A DNA stretch of 64,000 nt. It comes from Litoribrevibacter albus. Its GTDB lineage: Bacteria > Pseudomonadota > Gammaproteobacteria > Pseudomonadales > Litoribrevibacteraceae. Made by a program: the position numbers and the translations under genes. Below the pieces are notes generated by a model that was not told the origin of the DNA, made no database searches, and saw only the letters and a list, made by a program, of their open reading frames with translations. Shown piece after piece: positions 51,859 to 62,042 of this stretch. The stretch lies in NCBI RefSeq assembly GCF_030159995.1, contig NZ_BSNM01000015.1, positions 248,001 through 312,000 on the forward strand, given 5' to 3'. Positions within the stretch are counted from its first letter, which is position 1. Every line of letters begins with the position of its first letter.

Positions 51859-53325
51859 ATGTGGCGCGAAGTTAACGTTCTTGTGGTTGATAATAATGAA
51901 GAACGCCGCACTCAGTTGGGTATCATTTTAAATTTCCTAGGTGAAGAATTTTATTTAACCAGTGAAGATGACTGGTTAAACGTGGCAAACAGTATTTCTG
52001 CAGATGACCAAGCTGTTACTGCACCTGATGTAATTAGTATTGTGGGTCAGGTCTCTGACAAAGAAGCTTTATTAACAGGCATCAAAGAATGGGATCAGTC
52101 GGTTCCGGTTATTTCAGTTGAAGAAGCTGAAAGTGCGCCAGTAGAAATACAGACTGAATCCTTACAGCGCATGTGTGTTGGCGTACTAACTTGGCCAACG
52201 ACTTATAACAAGCTGATGGATCAGATCCATCGATCTCAAATCTATCGTGAACAGTTTGATTTACGCCGTGGTCAACAGCAGCGTCGTGAAGTGCAGTTGT
52301 TCAGAAGCCTTGTAGGCACCAGTAGAGCGATTCAACAAGTTCGTGAAATGATGGCCCAGGTGGCGGATAAAGACGCTAGCGTCCTTATTACAGGGCCAAG
52401 TGGTACGGGTAAAGAAGTTGTGGCCCGTAATCTTCATCATAACTCTCCGCGTAAAGACAAACCGTTTGTTCCTGTGAACTGTGGAGCAATTCCTGCCGAA
52501 TTACTGGAAAGTGAACTTTTCGGGCATGAAAAGGGCGCATTTACCGGTGCGATTTCGAGTCGTTCTGGGCGTTTTGAATTAGCGGAAGGCGGCACTTTGT
52601 TCTTGGATGAAATTGGCGATATGCCATTGAACATGCAAGTGAAATTGTTACGTGTTCTTCAGGAGCGCACGTACGAGCGTGTTGGTGGCACCAAGATGAT
52701 GAAGACGGATGTTCGAATCATTGCTGCGACCCATAAAGATCTTGAATCCATGATTGAGTCTGGTGATTTCCGTGAGGATTTATATTACCGATTGAATGTA
52801 TTCCCGATTGAAATGCCGCCGTTAAAAGAACGCATTGAAGATATTCCTCTGTTATTAAATGAATTAATTGCGCGCCTTGAGAATGAAAAACGCGGTTCGA
52901 TTCGATTTAATTCTGCAGCGATCATGTCGCTATGTCGTCACGAATGGCCTGGAAACGTCCGTGAACTTGCAAACCTGGTAGAGCGTATGGCGATCATGCA
53001 TCCATACGGTGTTGTGGGTGTACAGGAGCTTCCTAACAAATTCCGTCATATTGATGGTTTTGAAGAAGACGAAACGGTTCATTTCCCGGTTGAAGTTCCA
53101 GCATCAAGCTCTTCTAATGTGATGGATCCAGACGCACCAGCCTTGTTACCAGTAAATGGCATTGATCTGAAAGACTATCTAGGTCGTTTGGAAAAGTCGT
53201 TAATTTCACAAGCCTTGGATGATTCTAATGGTGTGGTTGCAAGAGCGGCGGAGAAACTGTCTTTAAGACGAACCACGCTTGTTGAGAAAATGAGAAAGTT
53301 AGGTCTTAGCAAAGATAAAATTTGA
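51859..53325 (+). CDS. fleQ: FleQ/FlrA, sigma-54-dependent flagellar master regulator
   Basis: The 488-residue protein has an N-terminal degenerate receiver-like domain (1-120; [10 protein letters not shown], lacking a clear phosphoacceptor Asp). The AAA+ sigma-54 interaction domain (about 145-375) has [10 protein letters not shown] (Walker A), the sigma-54 contact G-A-F-T-G-A and F-L-D-E-I-G-D (Walker B). The C-terminal Fis-type helix-turn-helix includes [13 protein letters not shown]. FleQ-class activators switch on class II flagellar genes and can bind cyclic di-GMP. The sigma-54 sites listed in this window are its likely targets. Confidence 0.93.
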   Translation: MWREVNVLVVDNNEERRTQLGIILNFLGEEFYLTSEDDWLNVANSISADDQAVTAPDVISIVGQVSDKEALLTGIKEWDQSVPVISVEEAESAPVEIQTESLQRMCVGVLTWPTTYNKLMDQIHRSQIYREQFDLRRGQQQRREVQLFRSLVGTSRAIQQVREMMAQVADKDASVLITGPSGTGKEVVARNLHHNSPRKDKPFVPVNCGAIPAELLESELFGHEKGAFTGAISSRSGRFELAEGGTLFLDEIGDMPLNMQVKLLRVLQERTYERVGGTKMMKTDVRIIAATHKDLESMIESGDFREDLYYRLNVFPIEMPPLKERIEDIPLLLNELIARLENEKRGSIRFNSAAIMSLCRHEWPGNVRELANLVERMAIMHPYGVVGVQELPNKFRHIDGFEEDETVHFPVEVPASSSSNVMDPDAPALLPVNGIDLKDYLGRLEKSLISQALDDSNGVVARAAEKLSLRRTTLVEKMRKLGLSKDKI

Positions 53326-53332
53326 GTTATAG

Positions 53333-53387
53333 GCTCTTAAATAGCTCTTAAATAGCTCTTAAATAGCTCTTATTTAGCTCTATATTT
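53333..53387. repeat. 11-bp tandem repeat after fleQ
   Basis: GCTCTTAAATA occurs three times exactly (53333, 53344, 53355), followed by one or two diverged copies (GCTCTTATTTA, GCTCTATATTT). It lies 8 bp after the fleQ stop and before the terminator. Function unknown. Confidence 0.85.
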
Positions 53388-53404
53388 AAATACGGCATGA
53401 TCTA

Positions 53405-53442
53405 TAAAAAAGCCTTTCGGGTTGATAACCTGAAAGGCTTTT
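53405..53442. terminator. Bidirectional terminator between fleQ and fabI
   Basis: An 18-bp stem (AAAAAGCCTTTCGGGTT paired with AACCTGAAAGGCTTTTT, one G-T pair), 3-base loop, A and T runs on both sides. It closes two convergent genes. Confidence 0.93.
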
Positions 53443-53492
53443 TTAATGTGTCGGAAATACTTGGTGAATCTGTTTTGTAATAGAGAAATCGA

Positions 53493-54296
53493 TTAACCGG
53501 TGATTGTTCCCACTTTACTCAGTCCACCGTCAACATAGACGATTTCACCCGTGATGCCACTGGCCATATCTGAGCATAGAAAGGTCGCTGTATTTCCCAC
53601 TTCTTCAATGGTAACGCCACGGCCAAGAGGTGCAATTTCAGCACTGTCTGACAACATTTTCCGGAAGTTCTTAATCCCTGCTGCGGCTAATGTTTTGATT
53701 GGGCCGGCAGAAATCGAATTGACTCTAATATTGCTCGGGCCAAAGTCGGCCGCTAGATAACGAACACTGGCTTCCAGGCTGGCTTTGGCTAATCCCATTA
53801 CGTTGTAGTTCGGGATTACTTGTTGAGAGCCGTGGTAGCTCAGCGTTAATAAACTGCCGCCGGAACGAATCATAGGGTTCATCGCACTGGCGAGAGCTGT
53901 GAAGCTGTAGCTGCTGATTTCATGAGCGATTTTGAAGTCTTCCCTGGTGGTATGTTCCAAATAGCTTCCATCCAGAGCTGCGACAGGCGCGTAACCGACG
54001 GAGTGAATGATGATATCGAATTCGCCCCAGTGCTCTTTAAGGGCGGTAGCTAATGATTCGATGTCCTCATCTTTACTAAGATCGCATTGCTGAACGAAGT
54101 TGCAGTTCCACTCTTCGGCAAAGCCTTTAATTCTTGGGCCCAGCTTTTCAGTTTGATAGGTTAATGCTAACTCAGCGCCGTGCGCATGGAATGCATCGGC
54201 AATGCCTTTTGCAATGGAGTGTTTACTGGCTAAGCCAACGATTAACGCTCTTTTGCCTTGTAATAAGCCATGCATGGGTGTTGTGGCATTGCTCAT
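53493..54296 (-). CDS. fabI: FabI, enoyl-ACP reductase (NADH)
   Basis: The 267-residue protein has the FabI layout. It has [14 protein letters not shown] near residue 16 and I-I-H-S-V-G-Y-A-P near 96. The catalytic pair sits in [10 protein letters not shown], with L-S-Y-H-G ahead of it, and [11 protein letters not shown] near 197. It carries out the last reduction in fatty acid elongation in the cytosol; the family is the triclosan target. Its start codon overlaps the yejF stop (ATGA), so it is the last gene of the yej operon. The order recalls sapABCDF-fabI in E. coli, with yej in place of sap. Confidence 0.95.
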   Translation of the reverse strand: MSNATTPMHGLLQGKRALIVGLASKHSIAKGIADAFHAHGAELALTYQTEKLGPRIKGFAEEWNCNFVQQCDLSKDEDIESLATALKEHWGEFDIIIHSVGYAPVAALDGSYLEHTTREDFKIAHEISSYSFTALASAMNPMIRSGGSLLTLSYHGSQQVIPNYNVMGLAKASLEASVRYLAADFGPSNIRVNSISAGPIKTLAAAGIKNFRKMLSDSAEIAPLGRGVTIEEVGNTATFLCSDMASGITGEIVYVDGGLSKVGTITG

Positions 54297-55900
54297 GTTG
54301 TTTCCTCGTAAAATGCGGCTTCCATCAGGTCTTTTGTGTAGTCATGTTGGGGGGCTGAGAAAATACTTTGGGAGTCACCTTGTTCTACCACTTGCCCCTG
54401 TTTCAAGACGATCAATTGATGACTAATGGCTTTAACGACAGCAAGATCGTGACTGATAAAAAGGTACGTTAGTTTGTATTTCTCTTGCAGGTCTTTAAGA
54501 AGATCTAACACCTGAGATTGTACGGTACGGTCAAGTGCTGAGGTGGGTTCGTCCAGCACCACCAGTTCTGGTTTAAGAATCATCGCTCGGGCAATCGCAA
54601 TGCGTTGTCTTTGCCCACCTGAGAATTCATGCGGATAGCGGTGTCGAACGTCAGGTGATAGACCTACTTCTTCTAAAATCGAGACCACACGCTCTTCTCG
54701 TTGCTGTGCCGTAAGGTGTGGTTCGTGCACTTCGAGACCTTCTTCAATAATCTCTGCAATCGACATTCTCGGGCTTAGGCTTCCGTATGGGTCTTGAAAC
54801 ACAATCTGCATTTTCTTGCGGAAGGGAAGAACTTGTTTTTGATTCATTTGATCGAGTCGGTTTTGATCCAGCTCGATCTTACCTTCGCTGTTTAGAAGGC
54901 GGATGATGGCGTGGCAGAGCGTTGTTTTGCCTGACCCGCTTTCACCCACGATACCAATGGTTTCACCTTGTTTAACGTCGAGCGTTACGCCTTCGACGGC
55001 AGTGAAATGGTCTTTAACCCGATTTAAAAGACCACCTTTGATCGGGAAACGTACCGCTAGGTTATCTGTCTTCAGAAGAGAAACTGAATTCTGAGCCAGT
55101 TCTACAGGCAGACCCGTTGGATCGGCATTCAGTAGCGTCTGGGTATACTCATGCGACGGTTGCTTGAATATTTGATCGGTAGGGCCGCATTCAACAAGGT
55201 GACCGTGGCGCATGACACAGACGTCGTCGGCGTATCGATGAACCACATTCAAATCGTGTGTGATCAGCAGAATCGACATGCCGAGCTTTTGTTGAAGTTC
55301 TTTCAGAAGCTCAAGAATCTGTTTCTGAATCGTTACGTCCAGTGCGGTGGTCGGCTCATCAGCAAGAAGAATGTCTGGCTCATTGGCTAAGGCCATTGCA
55401 ATCATAACCCGTTGTTTTTGACCACCGGACAATTCGTGTGGATAGCTTTTCAACCGCTGTTCCGGATTAGGAATTCCCACCAGGTGAAGTAACTCAAGCA
55501 CTCGTTTTCTTGCCGCCGAGTTTTTCATCCCTTTATGAAGATAAAGTACTTCGGCGATTTGTTTTTCAACGGTGTGCAGTGGATTCAATGAGGTCATGGG
55601 TTCCTGGAAAATCATACTGATATGATTGCCTCGGATACCACGCATCTGCGTTTCATTCATCTTTAGAATGTTTTTGCCGTTGAACAGGATCTCGCCTTGG
55701 TAGTGCACGGATTTAGGATGGAGTTGTAATGCCGATAATGCCGAAACGGATTTTCCTGAGCCGCTTTCGCCAACCAGCGCCAAAGTTTTACCCGGATGTA
55801 AATCAAAGGAAACATCTTTGACCGCTTGAGTACTATCAACTCCGTTGTTGAAGGTGACGGATAAATTCTTAATTTGTAGGATCGGTTGTTGATCTGTCAT
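54293..55900 (-). CDS. yejF: YejF, dual ATPase of the Yej oligopeptide ABC importer
   Basis: The 535-residue protein holds two fused ABC ATPase domains. Domain 1 (about 8-260) has [16 protein letters not shown] and D-E-P-T-T-A-L-D. Domain 2 (about 275-530) has [17 protein letters not shown] and D-E-P-T-S-A-L-D. Yej imports oligopeptides, including microcin C in E. coli. It overlaps fabI by 4 bp and follows yejE by 12 bp. Each domain has intact catalytic motifs, so both are expected to hydrolyse ATP. Confidence 0.95.
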   Translation of the reverse strand: MTDQQPILQIKNLSVTFNNGVDSTQAVKDVSFDLHPGKTLALVGESGSGKSVSALSALQLHPKSVHYQGEILFNGKNILKMNETQMRGIRGNHISMIFQEPMTSLNPLHTVEKQIAEVLYLHKGMKNSAARKRVLELLHLVGIPNPEQRLKSYPHELSGGQKQRVMIAMALANEPDILLADEPTTALDVTIQKQILELLKELQQKLGMSILLITHDLNVVHRYADDVCVMRHGHLVECGPTDQIFKQPSHEYTQTLLNADPTGLPVELAQNSVSLLKTDNLAVRFPIKGGLLNRVKDHFTAVEGVTLDVKQGETIGIVGESGSGKTTLCHAIIRLLNSEGKIELDQNRLDQMNQKQVLPFRKKMQIVFQDPYGSLSPRMSIAEIIEEGLEVHEPHLTAQQREERVVSILEEVGLSPDVRHRYPHEFSGGQRQRIAIARAMILKPELVVLDEPTSALDRTVQSQVLDLLKDLQEKYKLTYLFISHDLAVVKAISHQLIVLKQGQVVEQGDSQSIFSAPQHDYTKDLMEAAFYEETT

Positions 55901-55912
55901 CTTATGCTCACC

Positions 55913-56995
55913 TTATTTTTGTTTTCTGGGATCAAACGCATCACGAGTGGCTTCACCAATGAAGACCAATAACGTGAGCATGACGGATAAGGTGACGAAG
56001 GCTGTGATTCCAAGCCAAGGGGCTTGAAGGTTCTCTTTTCCTTGTTTTACCAATTCACCCAAAGAGGCTGAACCGGGTGGCATACCAAACCCAAGGAAAT
56101 CTAGCGAGGTTAACGTAGTGACTGCACCTGTTAAGATGAAAGGTAAGAAGGTCAGGGTGGCAACCATTGCATTGGGCAGCATGTGCTTGAACATAATGGT
56201 GTGATTACCTAAACCTAGCGCTCTTGCAGCTTTTACGTATTCAAGGTTCCTTGCCTTTAGAAATTCCGCTCGAACCAAATCGACTAATGTCATCCAGCTG
56301 AACAGCAACATGATGCCAAGTAACCACCAGAAGTTCGGGGTTACAAAACTCGAAAGAATAATTAATAGATAAAGAACAGGTAATCCTGACCAGATTTCGA
56401 TAACACGTTGACCGATCAGATCTACTTTACCACCATAGAAGCCTTGAAGTGCTCCTACAAAAATTCCTATGACACTGCTCACAATGGTTAGGGCGAGAGC
56501 AAATAATACTGATATTCTAAAGCCGTAAATCACTCGAGCTAACACATCCCGAGCCTGATCATCACTGCCTAGCAAGTTTTGTGTCGATGGTGGCGCAGGG
56601 GCTGGTACAGGTAAGTCATAAATCACCGTATCATAACTGTACTGGATCAGAGGCCAAACCATCCAGCCACCTTTCTCTGTAATCAATTCTGCAATGAAAG
56701 GGTCTGTGAAATCCGTGGTGATATCGAACTCACCACCGAAAGTGGTTTCTGGGTAGTCCTTCAGGACAGGGAAATAGAGGCTGCTTTCATAGCTCACCAA
56801 GATGGGTTTATCGTTAGCGATGAATTCGGCAAATAAGCTCAAGCCAAATAAAACTAAGAAAATCCATAATGACCAAAAACCGCGACGGTTCGCTTTAAAT
56901 TGTGCAAGTCGCCTTTGATTAACCGAACTTAATCGTGATGCTTTCCCTTTTTTAACCGCTTGAGTCGAAGGCTGAGAGGAGATATTTGCGTTCAT
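55913..56995 (-). CDS. yejE: YejE, inner-membrane permease subunit
   Basis: The 360-residue protein has one N-terminal membrane segment (about 40-60), a periplasmic loop with L-L-G-S-D-D-Q-A-R-D near residue 142, and then five more membrane segments. It carries the ABC permease EAA-type coupling motif in Y-V-K-A-A-R-A-L-G-L-G near 260. Longer than generic DppC because of the periplasmic loop, as in other YejE proteins. It lies 2 bp from yejB. Confidence 0.94.
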   Translation of the reverse strand: MNANISSQPSTQAVKKGKASRLSSVNQRRLAQFKANRRGFWSLWIFLVLFGLSLFAEFIANDKPILVSYESSLYFPVLKDYPETTFGGEFDITTDFTDPFIAELITEKGGWMVWPLIQYSYDTVIYDLPVPAPAPPSTQNLLGSDDQARDVLARVIYGFRISVLFALALTIVSSVIGIFVGALQGFYGGKVDLIGQRVIEIWSGLPVLYLLIILSSFVTPNFWWLLGIMLLFSWMTLVDLVRAEFLKARNLEYVKAARALGLGNHTIMFKHMLPNAMVATLTFLPFILTGAVTTLTSLDFLGFGMPPGSASLGELVKQGKENLQAPWLGITAFVTLSVMLTLLVFIGEATRDAFDPRKQK

Positions 56996-56997
56996 GA

Positions 56998-58092
56998 TTA
57001 GCCCTCCCTGCTTTCAAAGTCGATGCGTGGGTCAACCAACACATAGGTGATGTCAGAGATGAGTTTCAATAGGAGGCCTATCAAAGTAAAAATAAATAAC
57101 GTACCGAAGACCACCGGGTAATCTCGATTGAGTGCTGATTCAAAGCCGAGCAAGCCTAAACCATCCAAAGAGAAGATTACTTCAATCAATAAAGATCCTG
57201 TCAAAAAGATACCGACTAAGGTTGCAGGAAGGCCTGCAATAATTATTAACATGGCATTTCTGAACACATGGCCATAAAGCACTTGGTTGGGAGCTAAACC
57301 TTTTGCTTTTGCGGTAAGTACATATTGTTTACCTATTTCTTCAAGAAATGAATTTTTGGTCAATATGGTAATAGTTGCAAATCCACTAATGGACATGGCG
57401 AGAACAGGTAAGGTTATATGCCAGAGGTAATCGGTAATTTTGCCCCATGTACTTAGTTCTTCAAAGTTAGGAGAGGTCAGTCCTCTGAGAGGGAACCAAT
57501 CAAGGTATGAACCGCCAGAAAATAAGACTACAAGCATCATAGCAAATAAGAATGCAGGGATGGCATAACCAATAATGATGATAGAGCTGGTCCAAATATC
57601 AAATCGTGACCCGTGGCTAACGGCTTTTCTAATACCCATTGGGATAGAAATCAAATAGATGAGGAGGGTTGACCATAAACCTAATGAGATAGACACAGGA
57701 ATCTTATCCCAAATCAGTTCTGTAACAGTTCTGTCTTTAAAGAAACTGTCACCGAAATCAAAAGTGCTGTAGTTGACGATCATTTGCCAGAAACGCTCAT
57801 AGGCTGGCTTGTCGAAGCCGTACATTTTTTCGATGCGTTTAATGAGTTCCGGGTCTAAGCCTTGAGCACCCCGGTATTGACTGTTGGCGGAGCCGCCATT
57901 GGAGACAGAAATTTCCGTACTTGGGCCACTCCCTGTTCTGCTTCCGACCCCAGTGTCCATGCCTTGAAGCTGTGCAATCACTTGTTCTACAGGGCCACCA
58001 GGGGCGGCTTGAATAATAATGAAGTTAATGAGCATGATGCCCAACAAGGTTGGAATCATGAGAAGCACACGACGAAGAATATAGGCAGTCAT
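56998..58092 (-). CDS. yejB: YejB, inner-membrane permease subunit
   Basis: The 364-residue protein begins [20 protein letters not shown], the N-terminal permease signature. A Gly/Ser-rich periplasmic stretch follows near residues 45-75, then five membrane helices, with a coupling-loop motif [11 protein letters not shown] near 255. It pairs with YejE. It is separated from the first yejA by 83 bp holding a small hairpin. Confidence 0.94.
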   Translation of the reverse strand: MTAYILRRVLLMIPTLLGIMLINFIIIQAAPGGPVEQVIAQLQGMDTGVGSRTGSGPSTEISVSNGGSANSQYRGAQGLDPELIKRIEKMYGFDKPAYERFWQMIVNYSTFDFGDSFFKDRTVTELIWDKIPVSISLGLWSTLLIYLISIPMGIRKAVSHGSRFDIWTSSIIIIGYAIPAFLFAMMLVVLFSGGSYLDWFPLRGLTSPNFEELSTWGKITDYLWHITLPVLAMSISGFATITILTKNSFLEEIGKQYVLTAKAKGLAPNQVLYGHVFRNAMLIIIAGLPATLVGIFLTGSLLIEVIFSLDGLGLLGFESALNRDYPVVFGTLFIFTLIGLLLKLISDITYVLVDPRIDFESREG

Positions 58093-58122
58093 TTCTTGTT
58101 CTTTTGTTAGTTGATATGCCGA

Positions 58123-58146
58123 AGCCTTAACGTTTCCGCTAAGGCT
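58123..58146 (-). terminator. Small hairpin between yejA1 and yejB (candidate attenuator)
   Basis: AGCCTTA / TAAGGCT stem with a 10-base loop in the only sizeable gap of the yej operon. There is no T-run. Such elements often let the binding-protein message exceed the permease message. Confidence 0.4.
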
Positions 58147-58175
58147 ATACCAAGTGAGTTCAACACGCTATGCAA

Positions 58176-60071
58176 TTATTTATCCTGCTTTGCGTCCTTG
58201 GCCCACCAGGTGTCGGTGGAGAAATAATGGGTTTTGGCATCTTTCGGGAAATCAAACTTATTCCAGTACACTACTCGATACGCAGGGAAGTGCCATTGAG
58301 GAATGACGAAATGATTCCATAAGAGTACCCGATCTAATGCTCGTGTTCTGGCCACCAGTGAGTCTCGTGTAGGAGCGGTGATAACTAGATCGATAAGGTC
58401 GTCAATGACCGGGTTTTTAATGCCAATTGTGTTTCGTGACCCTTTATTATCGGCTTGGGTACTGTGCCAATAACCCCTTTGTTCATTGCCAGGTGAACTG
58501 GACTGCCCGAACGTACCAACCATCACATCAAAATCAAAGGATTGGAAACGTTTAATAAACTGTTGTACATCTACTTTTCTGATGTCAACTTCAACTCCAA
58601 TTCGTTTTAGATTCTTCTGGAAAGGAAGAATGACACGCTCAAAAGAAGGTTGAACAATCATGATTTCGAATTTCATGGGGGCGCCTTCTTTGTTTAAAAG
58701 TTTTCCGCCTTTTAGGGACCAGCCTGCTTCTTTTAACAGTGTAATGGCTTTTCTCATATTTTGGCGGATGTTACCGCTGCCATCGGTTTTAGGCACTGAA
58801 TATTCTTTAGTGAAGACTTCTTCAGGTAATTGATCACGGTATTTATTAAGGATTTTCAGTTCTTCGCCTTGAGGAAGACCTGTTGCTCCGAGTTCTGAAT
58901 TGTTGAAGTAGCTGGTGGCGCGAGTGTATTGATTATAGAAAAGGGTCTTATTGGTCCATTCAAAGTCGAAGAGATAACCAAGAGCCTCACGCACTTTGAT
59001 GTTATCGAATGGTTTTCTACGGGTGTTATATACGAAGGCCTGCATGCCGGTTGGGTTATCGTGCTTGATTAAGGTTTTAACCATGCGGCCGTCTTCAAAT
59101 TGTGGCCCTTCATAGGCGGTTGCCCATTCTTTGGATGAGCTTTCTACTCTAACGTCAAATTGATCTGCTTTTAAGGCTTCAATTGCAACACTGTCGTCGC
59201 GGTAGTAGTCGTAACGAATGGTATCGAAGTTATATTGGCCTTTGTTGATGGCTTTGTCTTTGGCCCACCAATCTTTTACTCGTTCATAAACGATGGACCG
59301 GCCCGGATCAATGGTTTTAATGCGATAAGGACCATTACCAACTGGGATGGTCAGGTCAGCTTTAGTAAAGTCTTTATCTTGCCAGTAGTGTTTTGGTAAT
59401 ACAGGTAATTGCCCGATAATCAGAGCTAATTCTTTATTAGTCGTGTCTTTAAATTTGAAGGTGATGGTTAGCTCATCCGGCGTTAACACTTCCACAACGT
59501 CGCCATAATAGGATTGATACTGCGGATGTCCTTTGGCTATCAGAGTGTCGAAGGTCCACTTGACGTCGTCTGAGCGAATTGGCTCACCGTCATGAAAACG
59601 TGCCTCTGGTTCTAATTTAAAAGTGACCCAAGAACGATCTTCGGGCCAGATAATGGTTTTTGCTAGGGAACCATATTGTGAGAAAGGCTCGTCTTCGGAT
59701 TGAGTGGTTAAGGAATCATACAGAAGGCCTTGCCCTAATGAGATTAGTCCAGCCGCTGAGTTTCCTTTGATTACAAACGGATTTAAGCTGTCAAAACCAC
59801 CAGTGGAGGCTAATCGAATCTCACCGCCTTTAGGCGCGTCAGGATTGGCATAATCGAAGTGTTTGAAATCCTTGCTGTATTTCAAGTCGCCATGCATGGC
59901 AATACCATGGGATGAGTGTATCTCTTGATCTTTAGACGCATCACTCATAACAACGCCGGAGAGCAGTAAAGATAACGTAGTAACAAGCGTCAGTTTTGAG
60001 CGTTGTAAGAAGCGATAGCCCAATTTAGAGGTGGTATTGCGATTACTGATTGGTTTGGCAAGGGATGTCAT
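58176..60071 (-). CDS. yejA: YejA-type periplasmic solute-binding protein, copy 1
   Basis: The 631-residue protein has a long N-region followed by a signal peptide core (L-T-L-V-T-T-L-S-L-L-L-S-G-V-V). The mature protein has the SBP family 5 fold with H-F-D-Y-A-N-P-D-A-P-K-G-G near residue 72, R-F-H-D-G-E-P-I near 155 and Y-R-I-K-T-I-D-P-G near 240. It binds oligopeptides for YejBEF. It lies 12 bp after the paralogue upstream. The signal peptide start could be internal to the listed ATG. Confidence 0.92.
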   Translation of the reverse strand: MTSLAKPISNRNTTSKLGYRFLQRSKLTLVTTLSLLLSGVVMSDASKDQEIHSSHGIAMHGDLKYSKDFKHFDYANPDAPKGGEIRLASTGGFDSLNPFVIKGNSAAGLISLGQGLLYDSLTTQSEDEPFSQYGSLAKTIIWPEDRSWVTFKLEPEARFHDGEPIRSDDVKWTFDTLIAKGHPQYQSYYGDVVEVLTPDELTITFKFKDTTNKELALIIGQLPVLPKHYWQDKDFTKADLTIPVGNGPYRIKTIDPGRSIVYERVKDWWAKDKAINKGQYNFDTIRYDYYRDDSVAIEALKADQFDVRVESSSKEWATAYEGPQFEDGRMVKTLIKHDNPTGMQAFVYNTRRKPFDNIKVREALGYLFDFEWTNKTLFYNQYTRATSYFNNSELGATGLPQGEELKILNKYRDQLPEEVFTKEYSVPKTDGSGNIRQNMRKAITLLKEAGWSLKGGKLLNKEGAPMKFEIMIVQPSFERVILPFQKNLKRIGVEVDIRKVDVQQFIKRFQSFDFDVMVGTFGQSSSPGNEQRGYWHSTQADNKGSRNTIGIKNPVIDDLIDLVITAPTRDSLVARTRALDRVLLWNHFVIPQWHFPAYRVVYWNKFDFPKDAKTHYFSTDTWWAKDAKQDK

Positions 60072-60083
60072 GCGTATCCTTTT

Positions 60084-62015
60084 TTATTTGTTCTTATCTA
60101 CCCACCATGTATCGAAGGCCAAGTCGTATTTGGCTTGATTGGCTGGTCGTTTAAAGAAAGAACGATAAGCCACTCGATGGTGAGATATATGCCAGTTAGG
60201 AATCATATAATGATGCCATAAGAGTACTCTATCAAGTGCTTTGCTGGCGGCAACCAAAGTTTCACGCGTTTCAGCTTCGATAATCTGTTCAACTAAAAAA
60301 TCCACCGCCGGATTATTAACACCGGATAAGTTCAGACTGCCAGCTACATCCGCGTTGGAGGAGTGAAAATAAAGACGCTGCTCATGACCGGGAGTGAGTG
60401 TTTGCCCCAATACAAACGTTGTCATATCAAAATCAAACTCATCCATTCGCTGTTTGTACTGGCTTGGATCGATTACTCGAATCTCTGCCTGTATTCCCAC
60501 TTTTGACAGATTTTTTACATAGGGGTTCAGCACACGAGTGATGCTTGGTTGACGAACCAGAATCTCAAACTTGAAAGGCTGACCGGTTTTGCTGTTTACC
60601 AAAGTTCCTTTTTGAAGCTGCCAGCCGGCTTGTTTTAGCAAGGCCAGGGCTTGTCTGATTTGTCGACGTATTTGTCCTGATCCGTCTGTGACCGGTAATT
60701 TGAAGGGCTTTTTGAAGAGTTGCTCAGGGAGGTATTTTTTTACCGCAGTGAGTAGCTCAAGTTCCTTGTCTTCAGGTAGACCTGTTTGGGCTAACTCGGT
60801 GCTGGCGAAGTAACTGTTAGAGCGTTGATAAGCTCCGTAGAACAAGCTTGTGTTGGTCCATTCAAAATCAAATAACAATCCCAGTGCCTCACGAACCTTG
60901 ACGTCTTTAAATAGCTCTCGACGAGTGTTCATGAAGTAGCCCTGGCTGCCCGCCAGCGTTTGATGCGGAATTTCTTCCTTGATGATTTCACCGTTGTTGA
61001 GTGCAGGAAAGTCAAAACCCGTTGCCCAGTTTTTGGATATGTATTCGATGTAGACATCAAAGTTTTTGGCTTTGAATGCTTCAAACGCGACAGTAAGATC
61101 CCGATAAAAATCGATTCGAATTGTGTTGAAGTTGAATCGGCCTTTGTTAACGGCAAGGTCTTTACCCCAGTAATCTTCAACACGTTCAAATTCTATGAAT
61201 TTTCCCCAGTCAAAACGTTTGATCTTATATGGACCACTCAAGAGCGGGGGAGTGTTGAGCGATTTTTCAAAGTCTTTATCCGACCAGAATGTCTTGGATA
61301 AAACGGGCATTTCACCAATTCGAAGAGGCAGTGTTTTTCGATCGTTACCACTGAGCGTGAACTCTACCAGCTGTTGATTAATGGCGTTTACCTTAGTGAT
61401 ATCCTTGAATTTGTTTTGAAACTGGGGGTGACCTTTTTCGATCAGTGTGTGGAAACTGAAGACCACATCATCGGCTGTAATCGGCGAGCCATCATGAAAG
61501 CGGGCTTCAGGTCTTAGGTGAAAGCGAACCCAGCTTAGGTCTTTAGGATATTCAATCCATTGGGCAATAAGACCGTAAGCCGTTTGTGGTTCATCACCGG
61601 AAATACCAGGATATTGTGTGCCTGTCAGTAAGGTCTCGTTGAGCTCTCCGACTCCGTATTTAAAGGTACCTGGCGTATTGTAGGGGCTGTTTCCCTTGAG
61701 TGTGTAGGGATTTAGCGAGTCGAAGGTTCCTGTCGCCATAAGACGAATATCGCCACCTTTAGGGGCGTCAGGGTTTACGTAGTCAAAATGAGCGAAATCA
61801 GCTGGATATTTAGCTTGTTCATGCAACGCATAGGCATGAGTTTTGATAATACTTGCTGTTAAAATAGCTGATGTTGTTGAACTAGCTGATGTTGTTGAAC
61901 TAGCCGAGGTTTCTGAAGCGGGCGTTGTTTCCGCCATCAAAGAGAATGAAGAGACAAACAGCAAGGTTGCTAAAATCTGGCGCAGAGCGGCTTTGATTGA
62001 CGGAAACGTCTTCAT
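60084..62015 (-). CDS. yejA: YejA-type periplasmic solute-binding protein, copy 2
   Basis: The 643-residue protein has a clean signal peptide (I-L-A-T-L-L-F-V-S-S-F-S-L-M-A), then a low-complexity Ser/Thr/Ala run (A-S-S-T-T-S repeated, residues about 32-55). The same SBP family 5 body follows: H-F-D-Y-V-N-P-D-A-P-K-G-G, R-F-H-D-G-S-P-I and L-L-F-D-F-E-W-T-N. It is clearly a tandem paralogue of copy 1. The Ser/Thr run is encoded by an 18-bp direct repeat (near 61865-61903). The two binding proteins probably feed one permease with different peptides. Confidence 0.92.
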   Translation of the reverse strand: MKTFPSIKAALRQILATLLFVSSFSLMAETTPASETSASSTTSASSTTSAILTASIIKTHAYALHEQAKYPADFAHFDYVNPDAPKGGDIRLMATGTFDSLNPYTLKGNSPYNTPGTFKYGVGELNETLLTGTQYPGISGDEPQTAYGLIAQWIEYPKDLSWVRFHLRPEARFHDGSPITADDVVFSFHTLIEKGHPQFQNKFKDITKVNAINQQLVEFTLSGNDRKTLPLRIGEMPVLSKTFWSDKDFEKSLNTPPLLSGPYKIKRFDWGKFIEFERVEDYWGKDLAVNKGRFNFNTIRIDFYRDLTVAFEAFKAKNFDVYIEYISKNWATGFDFPALNNGEIIKEEIPHQTLAGSQGYFMNTRRELFKDVKVREALGLLFDFEWTNTSLFYGAYQRSNSYFASTELAQTGLPEDKELELLTAVKKYLPEQLFKKPFKLPVTDGSGQIRRQIRQALALLKQAGWQLQKGTLVNSKTGQPFKFEILVRQPSITRVLNPYVKNLSKVGIQAEIRVIDPSQYKQRMDEFDFDMTTFVLGQTLTPGHEQRLYFHSSNADVAGSLNLSGVNNPAVDFLVEQIIEAETRETLVAASKALDRVLLWHHYMIPNWHISHHRVAYRSFFKRPANQAKYDLAFDTWWVDKNK

Positions 62016-62042
62016 AACTAGCGTCCTTGCTGTTCGATAACA

